DNA from: Musa acuminata AAA Group
Taxonomy: Eukaryota > Streptophyta > Magnoliopsida > Zingiberales > Musaceae
Direction of reading: 5' to 3'
DNA: 64,000 nt
Assembly (NCBI RefSeq): GCF_036884655.1
Contig: NC_088339.1
Location: 31,457,001 to 31,521,000, forward strand
Part shown: positions 36,618-48,615 of the stretch, in pieces
How the letters are laid out: the number at the start of each line of letters is the position of its first letter
How positions within the stretch are numbered: the stretch's first letter is position 1
Program-made: the position numbers and the translations under genes
The notes under the pieces: generated by a model
The model's input: the letters and a program-made list of their open reading frames with translations, nothing else
Told to the model about the DNA's origin: nothing
The model's database searches: none

Positions 36618-38206
36618 TGTTGGGAAAAAAAAAAAAAAGAAGAGATTTCATAGAAGAAGGGAATAGTTCATTGATTGCTGGTTACATAAGATTAGGGCTA
36701 AGTTCTCCATTTTCTAAGAGAGTATTGTGCATAATTATTTTGAATAAAAATCGTAGATTAGGATAGTTGCATCCATTACCTATGCTGTAATTATACATTA
36801 GCCCTTAAAACACCTTCTTAATTTATAATTTTGAGATGTTTTTTGAACTTCTTAAAATTTTCTAGTGTAATTGTTTTGGTGAGGAAATCTGCACTACTGA
36901 TCACTTGAGATTCTTTTTGAACTACCCATACTGATCACTTGTGTTGGTGAACTTCAAAACTATCTCATCTTTGTTCATCAAGTTTCTAATGAAGTGATGA
37001 TGAATTTCAATGTGTTTGACCTTGCATGAAAGAGAGAATTTTTTTTGTAGTTTTCCATCTCCAAGTTTTATTTGAGAAGAGAAGTTGTGATCAAAGTTTA
37101 CAAATATCTTTTCATTCCCAGTCTTGCTGCAATCACTGTTCAAATACCACACATTTTATGCTTCTTGTTGAACATTCATATAAGAGAAGAGTGTTCGATT
37201 TCATTCTTGATGAAGTTTGTCTCTTCCTTTTCGTTCTTCTCTTGAAACTACCAATCTCTTTGGGTTTGAGAATGATTGGGAATTCTCCACCTCTTATATA
37301 TAAATCTGTAATCTGATTGTTTTGTTCAACAGGTTGTTTTGAACTTCTTAAATTTCTCTAATGTGATTGTTTTGTTCAAAAGGTTGATTGGAAGATGATC
37401 TGTTCATTCTTTCCTCATGCACTTGAAGGAAACTCATCAATTCAAGAATAAGCAGATAGTATGACGACATGATCGTACTTGGTGGGAAGACTTGTAAGAA
37501 CTTTGCAAACAACCTTTTTTTTTTTCCTTAATAGTATCCCCAAAACTTCTAATCTGATTGACAATTTCAATAACTTTTGTAAGAAACTCTTACATACCTT
37601 GCCCTTCTTTCGTTGTCATGTTCTCAAACTCTCTCCAAAGTGATTATAGCTTTTCGTAGAACACTTTGTCATTCCCTTGAAACCCTTCTTTCAAGATTTT
37701 CCATGCTTGTTTTGCCTTTTTTACACTACTCATCCTTTGTTGAATATATGGAAGAGCACTTGTATCCCTCTTCATGGATAGATTTTCCATTCTTCTTCAT
37801 TCTCTTGATTTTGAGGTGATTCTTTATATGAATCTTCAATCATATCCCAAAGGTCTTGCGTTTGACTACTCCAATAGACATAGTGCTCTCCCTCAAAGAT
37901 GGGAACATCAGTAGGAGTGTAGGCAAATATGGTGGGGATGAATGTCATTCAACAAGAAAGAAAGGAAGGCTCTCATACCAAATTTGTTGGGAAAGAAAGA
38001 AAGAAAGAAAGTAAGAAAGAAAGAAAGATATCATAGAAGAAGGGAATGGCTCATTGCATTAGAAGAAAGATTACATCATACATAAAATTAGGCCAAAGTT
38101 CTCCCTTTTCCAAGAGAGTATTCTGAGTAATTATTTTGATTTAAAACATTAGATTATGATAGTTGCACCCATTACCCATATTAAAACTATAAGTTAGCCC
38201 TTAACA
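36618..38206 (-). mobile_element. Small copia-like LTR element, internally reduced
   Basis: LTR-like ends at 36618-36812 (195 bp) and 37985-38206 (222 bp) share TCATAGAAGAAGGGAAT, TTCTCC.TTT.C.AAGAGAGTATT and GTTGCA.CCATTACC. Both start TGTTGGGAAA and end in ACA. Target duplication AGATG stands on both sides (36613-36617 and 38207-38211). The primer-binding site is just left of 37985 (CTCATACCAAA, minus strand TTTGGTATGAG). The interior of about 1.17 kb has gag-like words on the minus strand near 37700-37900 (LWDMIEDSY, AKQAWKILKEGF) and a protease-like segment at 36922-37152 (WYLNSDCS, TGNEKIFVNF, IKLGDGK). No integrase or RT: a non-autonomous deletion derivative. Confidence 0.85.
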
Positions 38207-38387
38207 AGATGTGAGTATTATAAGGTATGAAGATGAAATCAAAAGAAATCTATATCCATGCTCATCATAGAATTCATTACTTTTCTTTTACATCTTACGG
38301 ATTCGTGAGTGGGAATTGATTAATATGCACTTGCCAACCAAATGCAGTTGCTTTTATTTGTGTTTCTCCTCACACACATACACGGTT

Positions 38388-38774
38388 TCATTCGTTTGTC
38401 AAAGCACAGAGCCCTTTCACCATCGGAGCAAAAGAGTCACCGAAGTAAGGGCTTTTAAAGACGCCATTGAAGCAGGGATCCCCCATCGATTTCACCGCTC
38501 GGCAGCACTGCGGACTCAGGTTCATTTGGCCTGTGGACTGCGACCGGAAGATGGAACGAATGCATCCGTCGACGGGGCGGAGGGAGATCAAGCATGTCTC
38601 GATCATCGGGGCGTGCATCACCGGGCGCGGCGCCAACCGCGGAAGCCGATAACACGGCCACTGTGCTTCTCCCACGCATAGTTTCCGATCTACGATGCGA
38701 GAGATCACGGCTTCGGCCCCCCAAGCAGCCACGTTGACGAGGAGCACAAGCAGCAGCCCTTGCAGCTTCCTCAT
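38388..38774 (-). CDS. Prolamin-like (ECA1/EC1-type) secreted cysteine-rich protein, 128 aa
   Basis: Single exon. I chose ATG 38774, which begins a clear signal peptide (MRKLQGLLLVLLVNVAAWG). The frame extends to an ATG at 38852, but a TATA-like run (38831-38845) lies between them. The mature part has eight cysteines at 33, 41, 61, 71, 90, 91, 101 and 123. The CC pair and the C-x9-C-x18-CC-x9-C-x21-C spacing fit the plant prolamin-like domain (PF05617). That family includes EC1, which egg cells secrete to activate sperm, and many ovule or gametophyte peptides. It is opposite in strand to the ankyrin genes and lies just right of the small LTR element. The paralogue at 48017-48439 keeps the same cysteine frame and the FGDSFAP motif. 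Confidence 0.82.
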   Translation of the reverse strand: MRKLQGLLLVLLVNVAAWGAEAVISRIVDRKLCVGEAQWPCYRLPRLAPRPVMHAPMIETCLISLRPVDGCIRSIFRSQSTGQMNLSPQCCRAVKSMGDPCFNGVFKSPYFGDSFAPMVKGLCALTNE

Positions 38775-38852
38775 GATGACACTTGTAGTTGACGGAGAAG
38801 ACACGAGCTTTAGGATCCAAGGTTGGTGGAATATATGCATATATAATGGCAT

Positions 38853-39828
38853 AGGATGTTGTTACTCGTCTTGCTTCCGTAAGTCACATAAATCCTCATC
38901 GAGCGTTAGCTCTAAACAAGAACAAGTTTCGATTTCGCCTTAAAGATGGAGTCTTAAGTATAAACAAATAGACTGGGAGTTACATACACTTCATCACAAG
39001 TTCTGTTTGCTAAAGGCAAAAGAAGAAGGAAGTATAGGCTCAAGTGCAAGAAATGCTTTCTTTTATGGCACATCACGTTGATTCCGATGGATGATGCTGT
39101 TCGCTATAATAACGAGAAGGCGTGGGAGAAAGGACTAAAGCAGCTTGAGCATTGGAAGAGTATTTTTACGCCTAGACAAGCATGAATCAGAAGAGTACAT
39201 TACTGTAGCCGTCATGTAATTTTACCCACTTTTCCTCTTTCAATGTGAAAGAAAAAGAAAAGACCACAGATCACTTGTGATGAATCAGAATACAATGTCT
39301 CTTCTTGCTGATATATGTAATCAGCATATATATATATGTTTATTAAATAAAAATAATAGTAATAATAATAATAATAAGTGCAACTGTCTCGGTGACAGAG
39401 ATCACGGCAGGCTTCGTAGATTCAATTGGGACACCTGTTTTTTTTTCCATGTAAGCTCGAGTAAGACTTGAGTGCAAGAGAAAGTGAAGTGTGTGGAGTT
39501 TTCCCCTTTTGTTTAAATTTATTTAAAGCCTGTGTTGCTTACTTTAGCAAAAGCCGTCATTGTTGCCTACTTTTGCTTTTGCATAGAGATCGAAAGAGCC
39601 AGACGAGACGCGAGGGGGAGATTCGCCTTTTTGCACTTTAACTCCCTTGGAATTGTTACCAATCATTCTGATCTAAGTAATCAATGCCCAGCTCGAGTTA
39701 GAGAATCTCAAGCTATCCCCCGATGAGAAGCAAAGCTACTCAATCAACTGGAAACGAGGAAGGTGGCGTCTGTCGGTCGATGGGCGATGGGGTCCAACTC
39801 CACCTCATCTCCTCCTCCACGTAGCCAT
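38853..39828. other. Intergenic between the cysteine-rich gene and H
   Basis: Contains a (TAA)n run near 39354-39376 and, from about 39420, the beta upstream region shared with C and I (AAGTGAAGTGTGTG.AGTT, AAAAGCCGTC..TTGCCTA). No gene seen. Confidence 0.6.
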
Positions 39829-39840
39829 TATATATATATA
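39829..39840 (+). promoter_or_regulatory. TATA box of gene H
   Basis: TATATATATATA about 40 bp before ATG 39873, in the beta promoter context (CCATTATATATA, then GTGGTCGGTGAGAACG). The leader is shorter than in C because sequence between TATA and ATG is reduced. Confidence 0.55.
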
Positions 39841-39872
39841 GTGGTCGGTGAGAACGAAGCAAAAGGACGGAT

Positions 39873-42777
39873 ATGGCGGCTCCCTTCGGCGTGTTTCCGC
39901 TGCCGACGCCTGCTGCTGATGAAGGCGCCGGAACAGAAAGACAAATAGAGGAACAGCCGTCTGTCCCTGGGACGACGCAGCCTGCAGATGGCGCCGGTGG
40001 TGGTGGATCAGAGGAGCCACCGCATGTCCTGGACGTGGCACGCTTCCGCCGGCTGAACTGGCTCATCCACCGTGAGAACGTGGACGTGAACGAACTTCTG
40101 CGTCTAGTGGAGCAGGATAACCACGTGAACCTCATGAACGATCCCTTGCTCAGCGTCGTCATCGCCTGCAAGAAGCCCAAACTCGCCGTCCTCCTCATCG
40201 CCAAAATATCAGATTCCACGCTCAAGGCCGACAACTACAACGGCGACACGGCGCTTCACGTAGCTGCAGCCATGGACGACAAAGAAGTGGCCTTGGAGCT
40301 GATCCGCAGGGTGCCAAATCTCGTTCATGTGCGGAACGTGAAGCAGGAGATACCGCTACATAAGGCGGCAATGTACGGGCTGCAGGACATGTTCTGGCTG
40401 CTGGTGGAAAAGAGCAGCTCACCGGAAGCCCGGAGGGAGGACGGCGCCACCATGCTGCACTGTGCCATCATGGGCAATGCTCCGGGTAACTATCACTACA
40501 TCCTCTTTCCCTTGTACACGGTTCAACTTCAATTAACATATTGGTACGCCTGCAGTACTTGCCTTGCAGATTGCACAGTATTATCCATCTCAGATCGAAT
40601 CCCGGAATGAGCACGCCCTCACTCCGCTGCAGCTGTTGGTGACTATTCCAGAGGCGTTCCGAAGCCAAGTAGTTCTTGGGGTCCTCGACTCCTTCATTTA
40701 CGACTGTGAGTGCTACCCGCCTCGACTCCTTTTTCTGTACTTACATCAACAATTCTCATCTACGATGAGGCTAAAAAATCAATTAAAATTTACATAAGAA
40801 TATTCGCAGAGCTCTTTGGTTTTACATTTCAGGGATCCCTTTGGAAGAGGACTCGAGTAAAATGAAGGAAACCGATGAAGAGGTGGCACCCAACATATCT
40901 GTATGGACTTATGCATGAATGACATAGCATCAAATCATGAGTACATCTTTTACGTTTAGCTCTCTGATTCGGTTCTCTCTGTGGCATGCACATGTAATCT
41001 CAAGCGCATTGGAGTAGCACAAGACGATGACGGTGACCACTCGCCTAAGACTTTTCGCTCAAAATTCCCATCAAACTACAGCACGCTCTTTGACCTGCTG
41101 GAGTTGACCAGCATCCCAGGTACTCGTTCTAGCTTCTCTACTTGCCAATAATATCCATCGTAAAGTGAAAGGCCCTTAATCTATCATGTTATGGTTATTA
41201 AAGGTAGGATAACATTGATTTATGCATGCATTTTGTCCTGCAGCTGGCTGGATTCAGCGATTTGCTTATAACATTATATGGCAATGTGAGTTAACAGTTC
41301 TTACACCTATACTTTTCTTAGCAAATGATGTATGTCTTACAAAAATTTAAAATACTTTATGGTAGGTTTTTACGGTACATGATTAATGCTAACTGAAATG
41401 CATGGGTGCAGTCTCCCCGAGAGTCCAACGTTTGGAGAGGAAGAAGAAGAACCATACAGAAACTATGCACCTCATCGAATACTTAGCCCAAGCAGGATAC
41501 TTTGATTTCTTTGTGCGTGGAAAAGACCCCACCCAAGGTAGTATACTTGGTCCACTAGACTCTCCACCGGAGACTGGAAAAGAAGGTGATGCCCAAAAAC
41601 CGGACACGGAACCCACAACTGCAGTGAAAGAGCTCATTAAGAGGATGACAGATAAGCTCTACAAGTTAGTGTCGGAGGAACCGGAAACACCTGTCTCGAC
41701 TGCAATCAAAGAGGCAGCTCAGAGTGTGGAGAAAGTGTTAAAGGCACTGTCACCTAGCTCGGAAGACAGATGGAACGAACCACCCTTGATCTTAGGCGCA
41801 CAAATGGGCCTTCATGATTTCGTCGGCAAGATCCTGCAAGTGTGCCCACAGTCAGCAACCTACCTGGACACGAAGGGCAGAAATGTTCTTCGAGTGGCGA
41901 TAGAATCTGGGAACCGAGAGACTGTAGAAACTATCCGTAGGATGACCCAGGGAGACAACCCCATTTTACCATCCTGGTTGTTGTCCAGCATCGACTCTAA
42001 AACCAGAAACACCATCCTGCATTTTGCTTCTGAGAAGGTCGGTGATACCGGAGACGATGCAGTCGAAATGCAAGACGAGATACGATGGTTTGAGGTCACA
42101 TACTCCCAGTGTTCGATCATATGTCTCATAAGAGAAATATTTGTCATTGTAGAATTCCAAGTGATCATTAATTAATCGTATGCATGCAGATGGTGAAAGA
42201 GATGGTGCCTAGGGAGCTCGTGTACAGTCGAAACACGGACGAGAAGACAGCACGGGAGATATTTACCGAGAGTCACAAAGAGATGTTCAAGAACTGCAAG
42301 AGTCAGCTAATGGAGATGGGCAAGACATGTTCAGGCCTCGTAGCGGCGGTGGTCTTCGCGTCCAGCTTCTCCATACCGGGCGAGAAGGATTCCGGAACCG
42401 GCAACCCTGTGTACTTCAACAGGCTACCCTTTAAGGTGTTCACGCATGCGTACGTGATCGGGTTGTCGTGCGCCGCCACGTCTCTGGTGTTGTTCTTGTC
42501 CCTCATCATCTCGCCTTACAAGGAGCAGCAGTTCCGCCGTGCCATCCCCACCAAGTACTTCTTCGCTTGCTTCTCGTTTGGGCTGGCGCTGATGGCTTTG
42601 TTGGTGGCCTTCACTTGCAACATCTTCCTACAGATATATGGCGGGCAGACAACACAGGCGAAGGACATCCTTCAACTTGTACTGGAGCTGGCCGTCTTCC
42701 CCACTGTCTGCTTTATTGTGCTCCTCTACCGCGGTGCCAATTTTGGTCCATCTTTTTTCGGTCGTGTTCGGAGTTGA
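39873..42777 (+). CDS. Gene H: ankyrin-repeat PGG-domain membrane protein (beta), 752 aa
   Basis: Exons: 39873-40485, 40556-40705, 40833-40900, 41005-41119, 41244-41285, 41412-42094, 42190-42777 (2259 nt, closes in frame). It is very close to C in exons 2-7 and in its 3' flank. Exon 1: MAAPFGVFPLPTPAADEG, then LDVARFRRLNWLIHRENVDVNELL and ankyrin units (GDTALHVAAAMDDKEVA, EIPLHKAAMYGLQDMF). Exon 6: long beta linker with AAQSVEKVLKALSPSSEDRW, then ILGAQMGLHDFV. Exon 7: PGG as SIPGEKD, four hydrophobic segments, ending FGRVRS. The intron 3 donor is GTATGG where the sisters have GTATGT. It has the same length as C although exon lengths differ in three places. Confidence 0.87.
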
Positions 42778-43700
42778 TTCAGTAAGCATTAATGTCGGGC
42801 ATACTTCATCGGCTTCGTGGACTGTGCCAGTAGAACTTTTGCGTGTGGGTGTGGCATTAAATTCTGTAATTCCAGAATTGTACTCGTATTTATTACGAGG
42901 CTCCTATGAATTGGACGTATTTTGACTTTTTCGATGTGAATTTGAGTATGCTCAATATCTTGTGCTCTTGTTTGCAATCATAAAAATTCGTAGCATATGC
43001 GCTTCTGTTCATATCATTAACAAGCAAGAAAAAAAAAATTCATGACTCTGATTCAGATAATTTTTGTTCTAATACCACTTGTTAAGAAATAAAAGGAAAG
43101 AAACTCAAATGCGAAAACAAACTGGAAGCAGAGCAACGAGAAGAATTCTGTTTTCTTTTTGCGTCGCATGCAACTGGCAACTGCAGTCGTACGGTTTTTC
43201 TAAATGGGACTATACTGATCTCAGATCGACGAGGACCGCAGTGAGCGGTGTGATCGCGGGCTACGGCGGGCGTGGCAAGGCCAGCGGCATCGAAGGCGAG
43301 GAGGGTTGCGGAGGGGCGACGCTGGCTTTGTCGCGAGCAGGCAGTTGGCACGGGCACGCGGCAGCGCGGCGGTGTGCGCTGGAAGCGCTGGCGCGCGATG
43401 GGCCCACACGGTGAGGAATCCAGCGGCGGCCAGAAGCACTCACGCGACTTGGACCGGTTCAGTGAGGAACTGGTCCGGTTGATTTAACCCAAGTCCGACT
43501 GAATTTTGAGTCCGTTCCCGCATGACCAAATTAAACCTATTTCTCGCTTTAATAATGGTCGGTCGGATTTGTTCTGAATTTAAAGCTTCAGCCGGCTTGA
43601 GACTATCCCCCAACTTGAAGCAAAGCTGTGCACGTACGTTTGTCAGTCGATGGACGGCAGGGGGCCAAATGCGCCATCTGATCTCCTTCTTAGTCATGGG
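42778..43700. other. 3' flank of H with LTR-like and promoter-like scraps
   Basis: 42778-43010 matches the 3' flank of C. At 43068-43084, CTAATACCACTTGTTAAG looks like a minus-strand copia primer-binding site followed by an LTR start, and the same words recur at 59945. 43220-43430 is unusually GC-rich with overlapping frames on both strands but no recognisable protein. 43560-43690 resembles the beta upstream region (GAAGCAAAGCT, GTCAGTCGATGG), a promoter scrap with no gene behind it. Confidence 0.5.
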
Positions 43701-43999
43701 AGACATATTATCTCGTCCTTTTGTATATTTTAAATTAAATATTATTGGATTGATTCTAATACTTTAACTTATGATATAAATAATATACAGAAATTTTTTT
43801 AATTTAAAAATTAAAAGATCATCATAGATTTATCATTATGAAAAATCATCTTAAATAATATTAGTGGAGACTTATTATCTATGTTCACATGTATTGTTGA
43901 CACATATTCCTATTATTTCTAAAAATTTAGTTTCAATTGATGAGTTATAATATTATTTTTTTAATGATAAACTAAATATATTTTATAATTTAATAAAAG

Positions 44000-46900
44000 T
44001 TTATTCTAGATGGTTTGTACAGAATTAATTTGGATCTTGAGTTTGTAAAGACATTATTGACTATGTTGGATTGAAATATAGTTTTAATACGATTCGAGCA
44101 TATCTCTATAATTGAAAAATTAGTGATTGATAATATTTTGAAACATTTACACTTTACTGATTTTGATGTTTGTATAGATTGTATTAAGGGAAAACAAACT
44201 AAACATATAAATAAAAATACCATAAGAAGTAAAGAACTCCTTGAGATTATTCATACTGATATCTGCGGACTACTTCGTATTCTTGTTTTAGTAGAGAAAG
44301 GTATTTTATCACATTTACAGATATCATGTCCAGATATAACTATATTTATCTAATACATAAAAAGTCTCAAGCCGTTGATACTCTTGAAGTGTATATAAAT
44401 GAAGTCGAGAAACAATTAGATAGAAAAGTTAAAATTATGAGATCGTACTCTTACGGATATGGTTATGAGCATGATGAGTTTTTCCTTTGTACTTGAGTTA
44501 ATGTGGGGTGAAGTTCTTAGGACAGCTATATATATTTTGAATATGGTTCCTAATAAGTTAATTTCATCAACTTCATTTAAGTTATGGACTAGTACGAAAC
44601 TCAGTTTGAGACATTTAAGGATGTCCTAAAGAAATAAAAAAAATCAATCCACATGAAAAGAAATTAGATTCAAGAATTATTTCATGATATTTTATTGATT
44701 ATCTAGAAAAATCCAAGGGATATAGATTTTATTGCCCTAATCATAGTATGAGAATAATAAAATTTGATAATACAAAATTTTTAGAAAATGACGAAATCAA
44801 TGGAAGTAAAAAATCTCGAATGATCAATTTTGATATCGAGGAGATTCATGTTAACTCTCTCGTACCATCTCCTATTCAAGAAATTATTGTTCCTCAAATT
44901 AATGAGAGCATTGACGAGGGTGAATAATAAAATAATATTGAAGAACTCTCACATCAATAGCATTGACGAGAGCATTGATGTGTCATCTTGTAGAATAATT
45001 ATAAGTGACAACTTTGAGAAGATCTCAAAGAAAAAGGAAACATGTCATTTCTGATGATTATGTAGTATATATAAAAGAATTAGATTATGATATAGAAATC
45101 AAAAGAGACATCTTATCATTTTCACAAGCCATAGAAGGTAAAAATTCTGAAAAATAATATGATACAATAAAAGAAGAGTTAAAATCAATGGTTCAGAATG
45201 GTGTATGTGAACTCATTGAATTGCCCAATAATTGTAAAAGAGTCTTTTTGTAAATTGGTCTTTAAAATAAAACATGACTTAATGGGCAATATGAAATGAT
45301 ACAAAGTCAAACTTGTGGTAAAAGTTTTTTTTTTCAAAAAGAATGCATCGACTATAATAAGACTTTTTTTTTAGTTTCTACAAAGGATTTGTTGAGAATC
45401 GTCATGACATTAATAGCTCATTATGATCTTGAGTTACATTCAATGGATATAAAAATAATATTTTTGAATAGGGATCCAGATAAGAAAATCTATATGGAAC
45501 AACATTAAGGATTCATAGAAAAGAGAAAAAAAAGTTGGGCTTGTAAATTTAAGAAATCCATTTATGATATTAAACAAGCTTCATAATATATAAAAATTTA
45601 TAATACCATTATTTCTTTTAGATTTAAGGAAAACACTCTTGATCAGAGTTTATATCTCAAGGTAAGTAGGAAAAAGTTTACTATATTGGTCTTATATGTT
45701 GATGATATTTTATTTGTCAATCTTAGTTTATTTTACGAAACTAAGATATTTCTCAACAAGAACTTTAAGATGGTTGATATGATTGAGCCAGCATATGTTA
45801 TTAACATTGAGATATTCATGGATAGATCTTAAGGATTATTAAGATTGTCTTAGAAAGAATATATTAATCGTATCTTAGAGAGATTTAATATGTAGCTTTG
45901 CTTAGCCAATGATATACATATTATTAGAGGTGAAAAATTCAATCAAAACTAGTGCCCAAAAACTAACTTAGAAAATAATCAAATGAAGAATATTTCTTAT
46001 GAGTGCACAGTTGAAAGTCTATTATATGCTCAAACCTATACAAGATCAAATATTAGTTTTATAATTATAATGCTGGGAAGATACCAAAGCAACACAAGAA
46101 TAGAACATCGAAAAGTTACAAAAAAAGTAATAAGATATCTACAGGCGACGAAAGATTATATGCTCACATACAGGAGATCAGATCAGCTTGAAATGATAGG
46201 ATATTCATATGCTGATTTTGCAAATTATTTTGACAGTAGGAAGTTCATTTTAGGATTTGTATTCATATTAGCTGGTGGGATAATTTCTTGAAAAAGTATA
46301 AATTAATCACTTATTGCATCATCAATAATGGAAGCTGAATTTGTGGCGTATATTGAGGATACAAATTAAGCTTTATGATTGTGAAATTTCATCTCAAGAT
46401 TTAGTATGGTCGACTCAATTGTTATTTTGTGATAATACCACAACAATTTTCTTCTCTAAGAATGACAAGTACTCTAGTGGTTCCAAACATATCGAGATAA
46501 AATACTTGGTAGTTAGAGAAAAAATCCAAAAACAACAAGTGTCAATTGACAACCTAAATACCATTATGATGATTGTTGATCCATTGGCAAAAGCTTGTGA
46601 GTAAGGCATAAAAGATATGACGATGCATATTTAGGTGGATGCTATTATGGATATTTTTCTTACTTAATTAAAGTTATTTACTTTTGCTATCATATTTATA
46701 TTTATATTTATGTATATTATAATTGAATGTAATAATAGGATTGTCTTGATAAGACAAATTATAAAAGTTATTATGGACTATCTTAAGAAAAACTAATAAT
46801 ATTGTGGTACATGGAAGGGAGTATGATACTGATGATATACAACCGCTATGACTCGTATTGATAGTTGGACTTAATATAGTATTATTATGTTTATTGAACT

Positions 46901-47400
46901 TATTGACTTGTTTTAAAATTCATGATAATATATAAAATGCTTTTCAAAATTCTTTGGAATCTAATTAGGTAAAATTATTTTTAAACAAATTTTGTTTTGG
47001 TTATTTTGATTTTGAATATATTTTATATCTTAGATTTTGTGACCTTTTATAATAGGATAAGATATAAATAATATAACTAATTGGATTCTGATGACATAGC
47101 TAATAGAAAAAAGTCCCAGACTCTTTACTCTCGATGGGAGATAACTTTGATGGGAGTAACTCTCCTAGGAGATAACATTGATGGGAGTAACTCTCATAAT
47201 AATTCATCTCAGACTCTTTACTCTCGATTATAAATAGATATAACCTCTAGGGACTGAACACAAGAAGAAAAATAGATGTTATCTCAGTTGATGGATCACA
47301 GTTTTTCTCTCAACTCTCCTTAATCATCAATCTAGATGGTCATATAAAAGAATATGAAGAAAAGATGATCTAAGAAAGACGGACGTCTTGGGACTATATC
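44000..47400 (+). mobile_element. Old Ty1/copia remnant, plus strand, heavily mutated
   Basis: Broken pol pieces in order: integrase zinc region (44123-44353, CIDCIKGKQTK, IHTDICG); integrase C-terminal scraps (about 44500-44770); RT N-terminus (45296-45508, DYNKTFFLVSTKDLLRIVMT, LELHSMDIKI.FLN); RT core near 45690-45720 (LYVDDILF); RNase H (45983-46291 and 46341-46604, YRRSDQLEMIGY, HIEIKYLVVREKIQ). Many stops and frameshifts separate them. A purine tract ATGGAAGGGAG (46811-46821) may be the polypurine tract. A TATAAATA at 47229-47236 lies in what may be its 3' LTR. No clean LTR pair or target duplication found. Confidence 0.8.
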
Positions 47401-47454
47401 ATCTCACCGACACATTACGATAGGGCTCGTTACGAGGAGGATGAACCATGGAAC

Positions 47455-47750
47455 GTCAAATGCTTGCACTGGTTGCCCTCCCTTATTCATGACCAGAGGA
47501 AAAAGGAGCTCCTCGATGTGGCCACGAGCGAGCATGGTGGCCGCCCAGTCAACCTCATAAACGAAACTGCTTCATATCGACATCGCTTGTAGGAAGACCG
47601 ACCCGGACTAACGATCCATATCATTACGGTGTTACTGGAGGACAAGCTCGACATCCCTAATTACATTGACGACACGCCTCTTCGTGTCGCTACCGTCGTG
47701 AGTGATTATTGTGTCAGAATGACCAAGGAAGCTAATGATCAATTTAGTCG
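47455..47750 (+). pseudogene. Relic of an ankyrin-gene exon 1
   Basis: Translated scraps match exon 1 of the cluster in order: LHWLPSLIHDQRKKELLDVAT, GGRPVNLINET, a frameshifted HIDIACRKTD.., then DDTPLRVATVVSD. The equivalent in D is RPVNLMNDTLLHVVIACNKADLA and GDTALHVTAAVGNSEVA. Stops and at least one indel (near 47575) break it. No exon 2 follows. Confidence 0.7.
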
Positions 47751-47805
47751 AACAACATACGACTTCTTTAAGTTCAGAATCGATGACGACAGAAAACTGG
47801 CCATT

Positions 47806-48430
47806 TACCAATAATTAGACCTTTCAAATCAACCTGGAGAAGAGGGAAGTTTCTCCGAACATTCTCAGAGATCCTTGAGGCCAAATGTTCTTTGGACAGA
47901 CTGACAAAAAGTTCAACGAGTCATGACAAGAAACACTGATTAAAAAGATTCAATCTTTAATTCTCCTTAACATTCCACTACCTTGCACTTTAGTCCTGCT
48001 CAAAGAAGGCGTGTCTTCAATGCCTAGTTGCAGCAGACGCTTGCAAGGCGCAGAACTCCCTGATCTTCGGGGCAAAAGAATCACCAAAGTAATCGCTGCC
48101 GAAGACTTTGGCAAAACAGGAATCGCCCATCCTTTGCACAGCTCCGCAGCACCGTGGATTCAGGTTAATTGTGCCCGTGGACTTGCTACGGAAGACGGAA
48201 CGAGCGCATCCGCCAACGTAGCGTCCGGAGGACAAGCATGCTACGACCTCCGGGTCGTGAGACACCGGCGACGGCACCATCCACCCATGCCCAAGACACA
48301 GCCACCGTGCTTCTCCGACGCACGGGTACAAGCTTAGGGTGCCAGGGTTCTCCGGGGCTTCCGACGGTGAGGACCAAACCGCCATGCTCCCGAGGAGCAG
48401 TAGCAGCAGTTGCAGAAGGTGCTCTTGCAG
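47806..48430. repeat. Segment duplicated at 60028-60642
   Basis: The flank (ACCAATAATT.GACCTTTC, GAGAAGAGGGAAGTTTCT) and the cysteine-rich coding region are repeated at 60028-60642 with few changes. The copies diverge after GCAGTAGCA..AGTTGCAG, just before the signal-peptide start. Confidence 0.85.
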
Positions 48431-48439
48431 TTTCTTCAT
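48017..48439 (-). CDS. Prolamin-like (ECA1/EC1-type) secreted cysteine-rich protein 2, 140 aa
   Basis: ATG 48439 opens a signal peptide (MKKLQEHLLQLLLLLLGSMAVW). An upstream ATG at 48490 would only add a polar leader before it. Cysteines follow the plan of the 38.4 kb gene: CVGEARWLC, ACLSS, GCARSVF, PRCCGAVQRMGDSC, EFCA. FGDSFAPKI near the C-terminus matches FGDSFAPMV of the paralogue. Predicted to be secreted, with a disulphide-stabilised helical fold; a reproductive role is inferred from the family only. It sits on the minus strand between an exon 1 relic and the broken B copy. Intact here but frameshifted in the copy at 60.2 kb. Confidence 0.82.
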   Translation of the reverse strand: MKKLQEHLLQLLLLLLGSMAVWSSPSEAPENPGTLSLYPCVGEARWLCLGHGWMVPSPVSHDPEVVACLSSGRYVGGCARSVFRSKSTGTINLNPRCCGAVQRMGDSCFAKVFGSDYFGDSFAPKIREFCALQASAATRH

Positions 48440-48615
48440 GCTGCTACCAATCGCAGTAGTAGTTGGTGGAGAAGATATACATACAATCAACAGAGGAGAT
48501 GGATCTTTAGATGACGTTACTTGTCTTCATCTCATGGGCTGGCTGCATTAAATTTCTCTCTTAAATTTCGTTTACGTTAATTGGATTACACTGATTTATG
48601 GTTTTACCTATGCAG

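Noticed and set aside
43079..43487. Several overlapping GC-rich frames of 60-111 codons as a possible gene
   Set aside because: Arg/Ala-rich low-information translations on both strands, typical of a GC-rich non-coding patch; no conserved motif.
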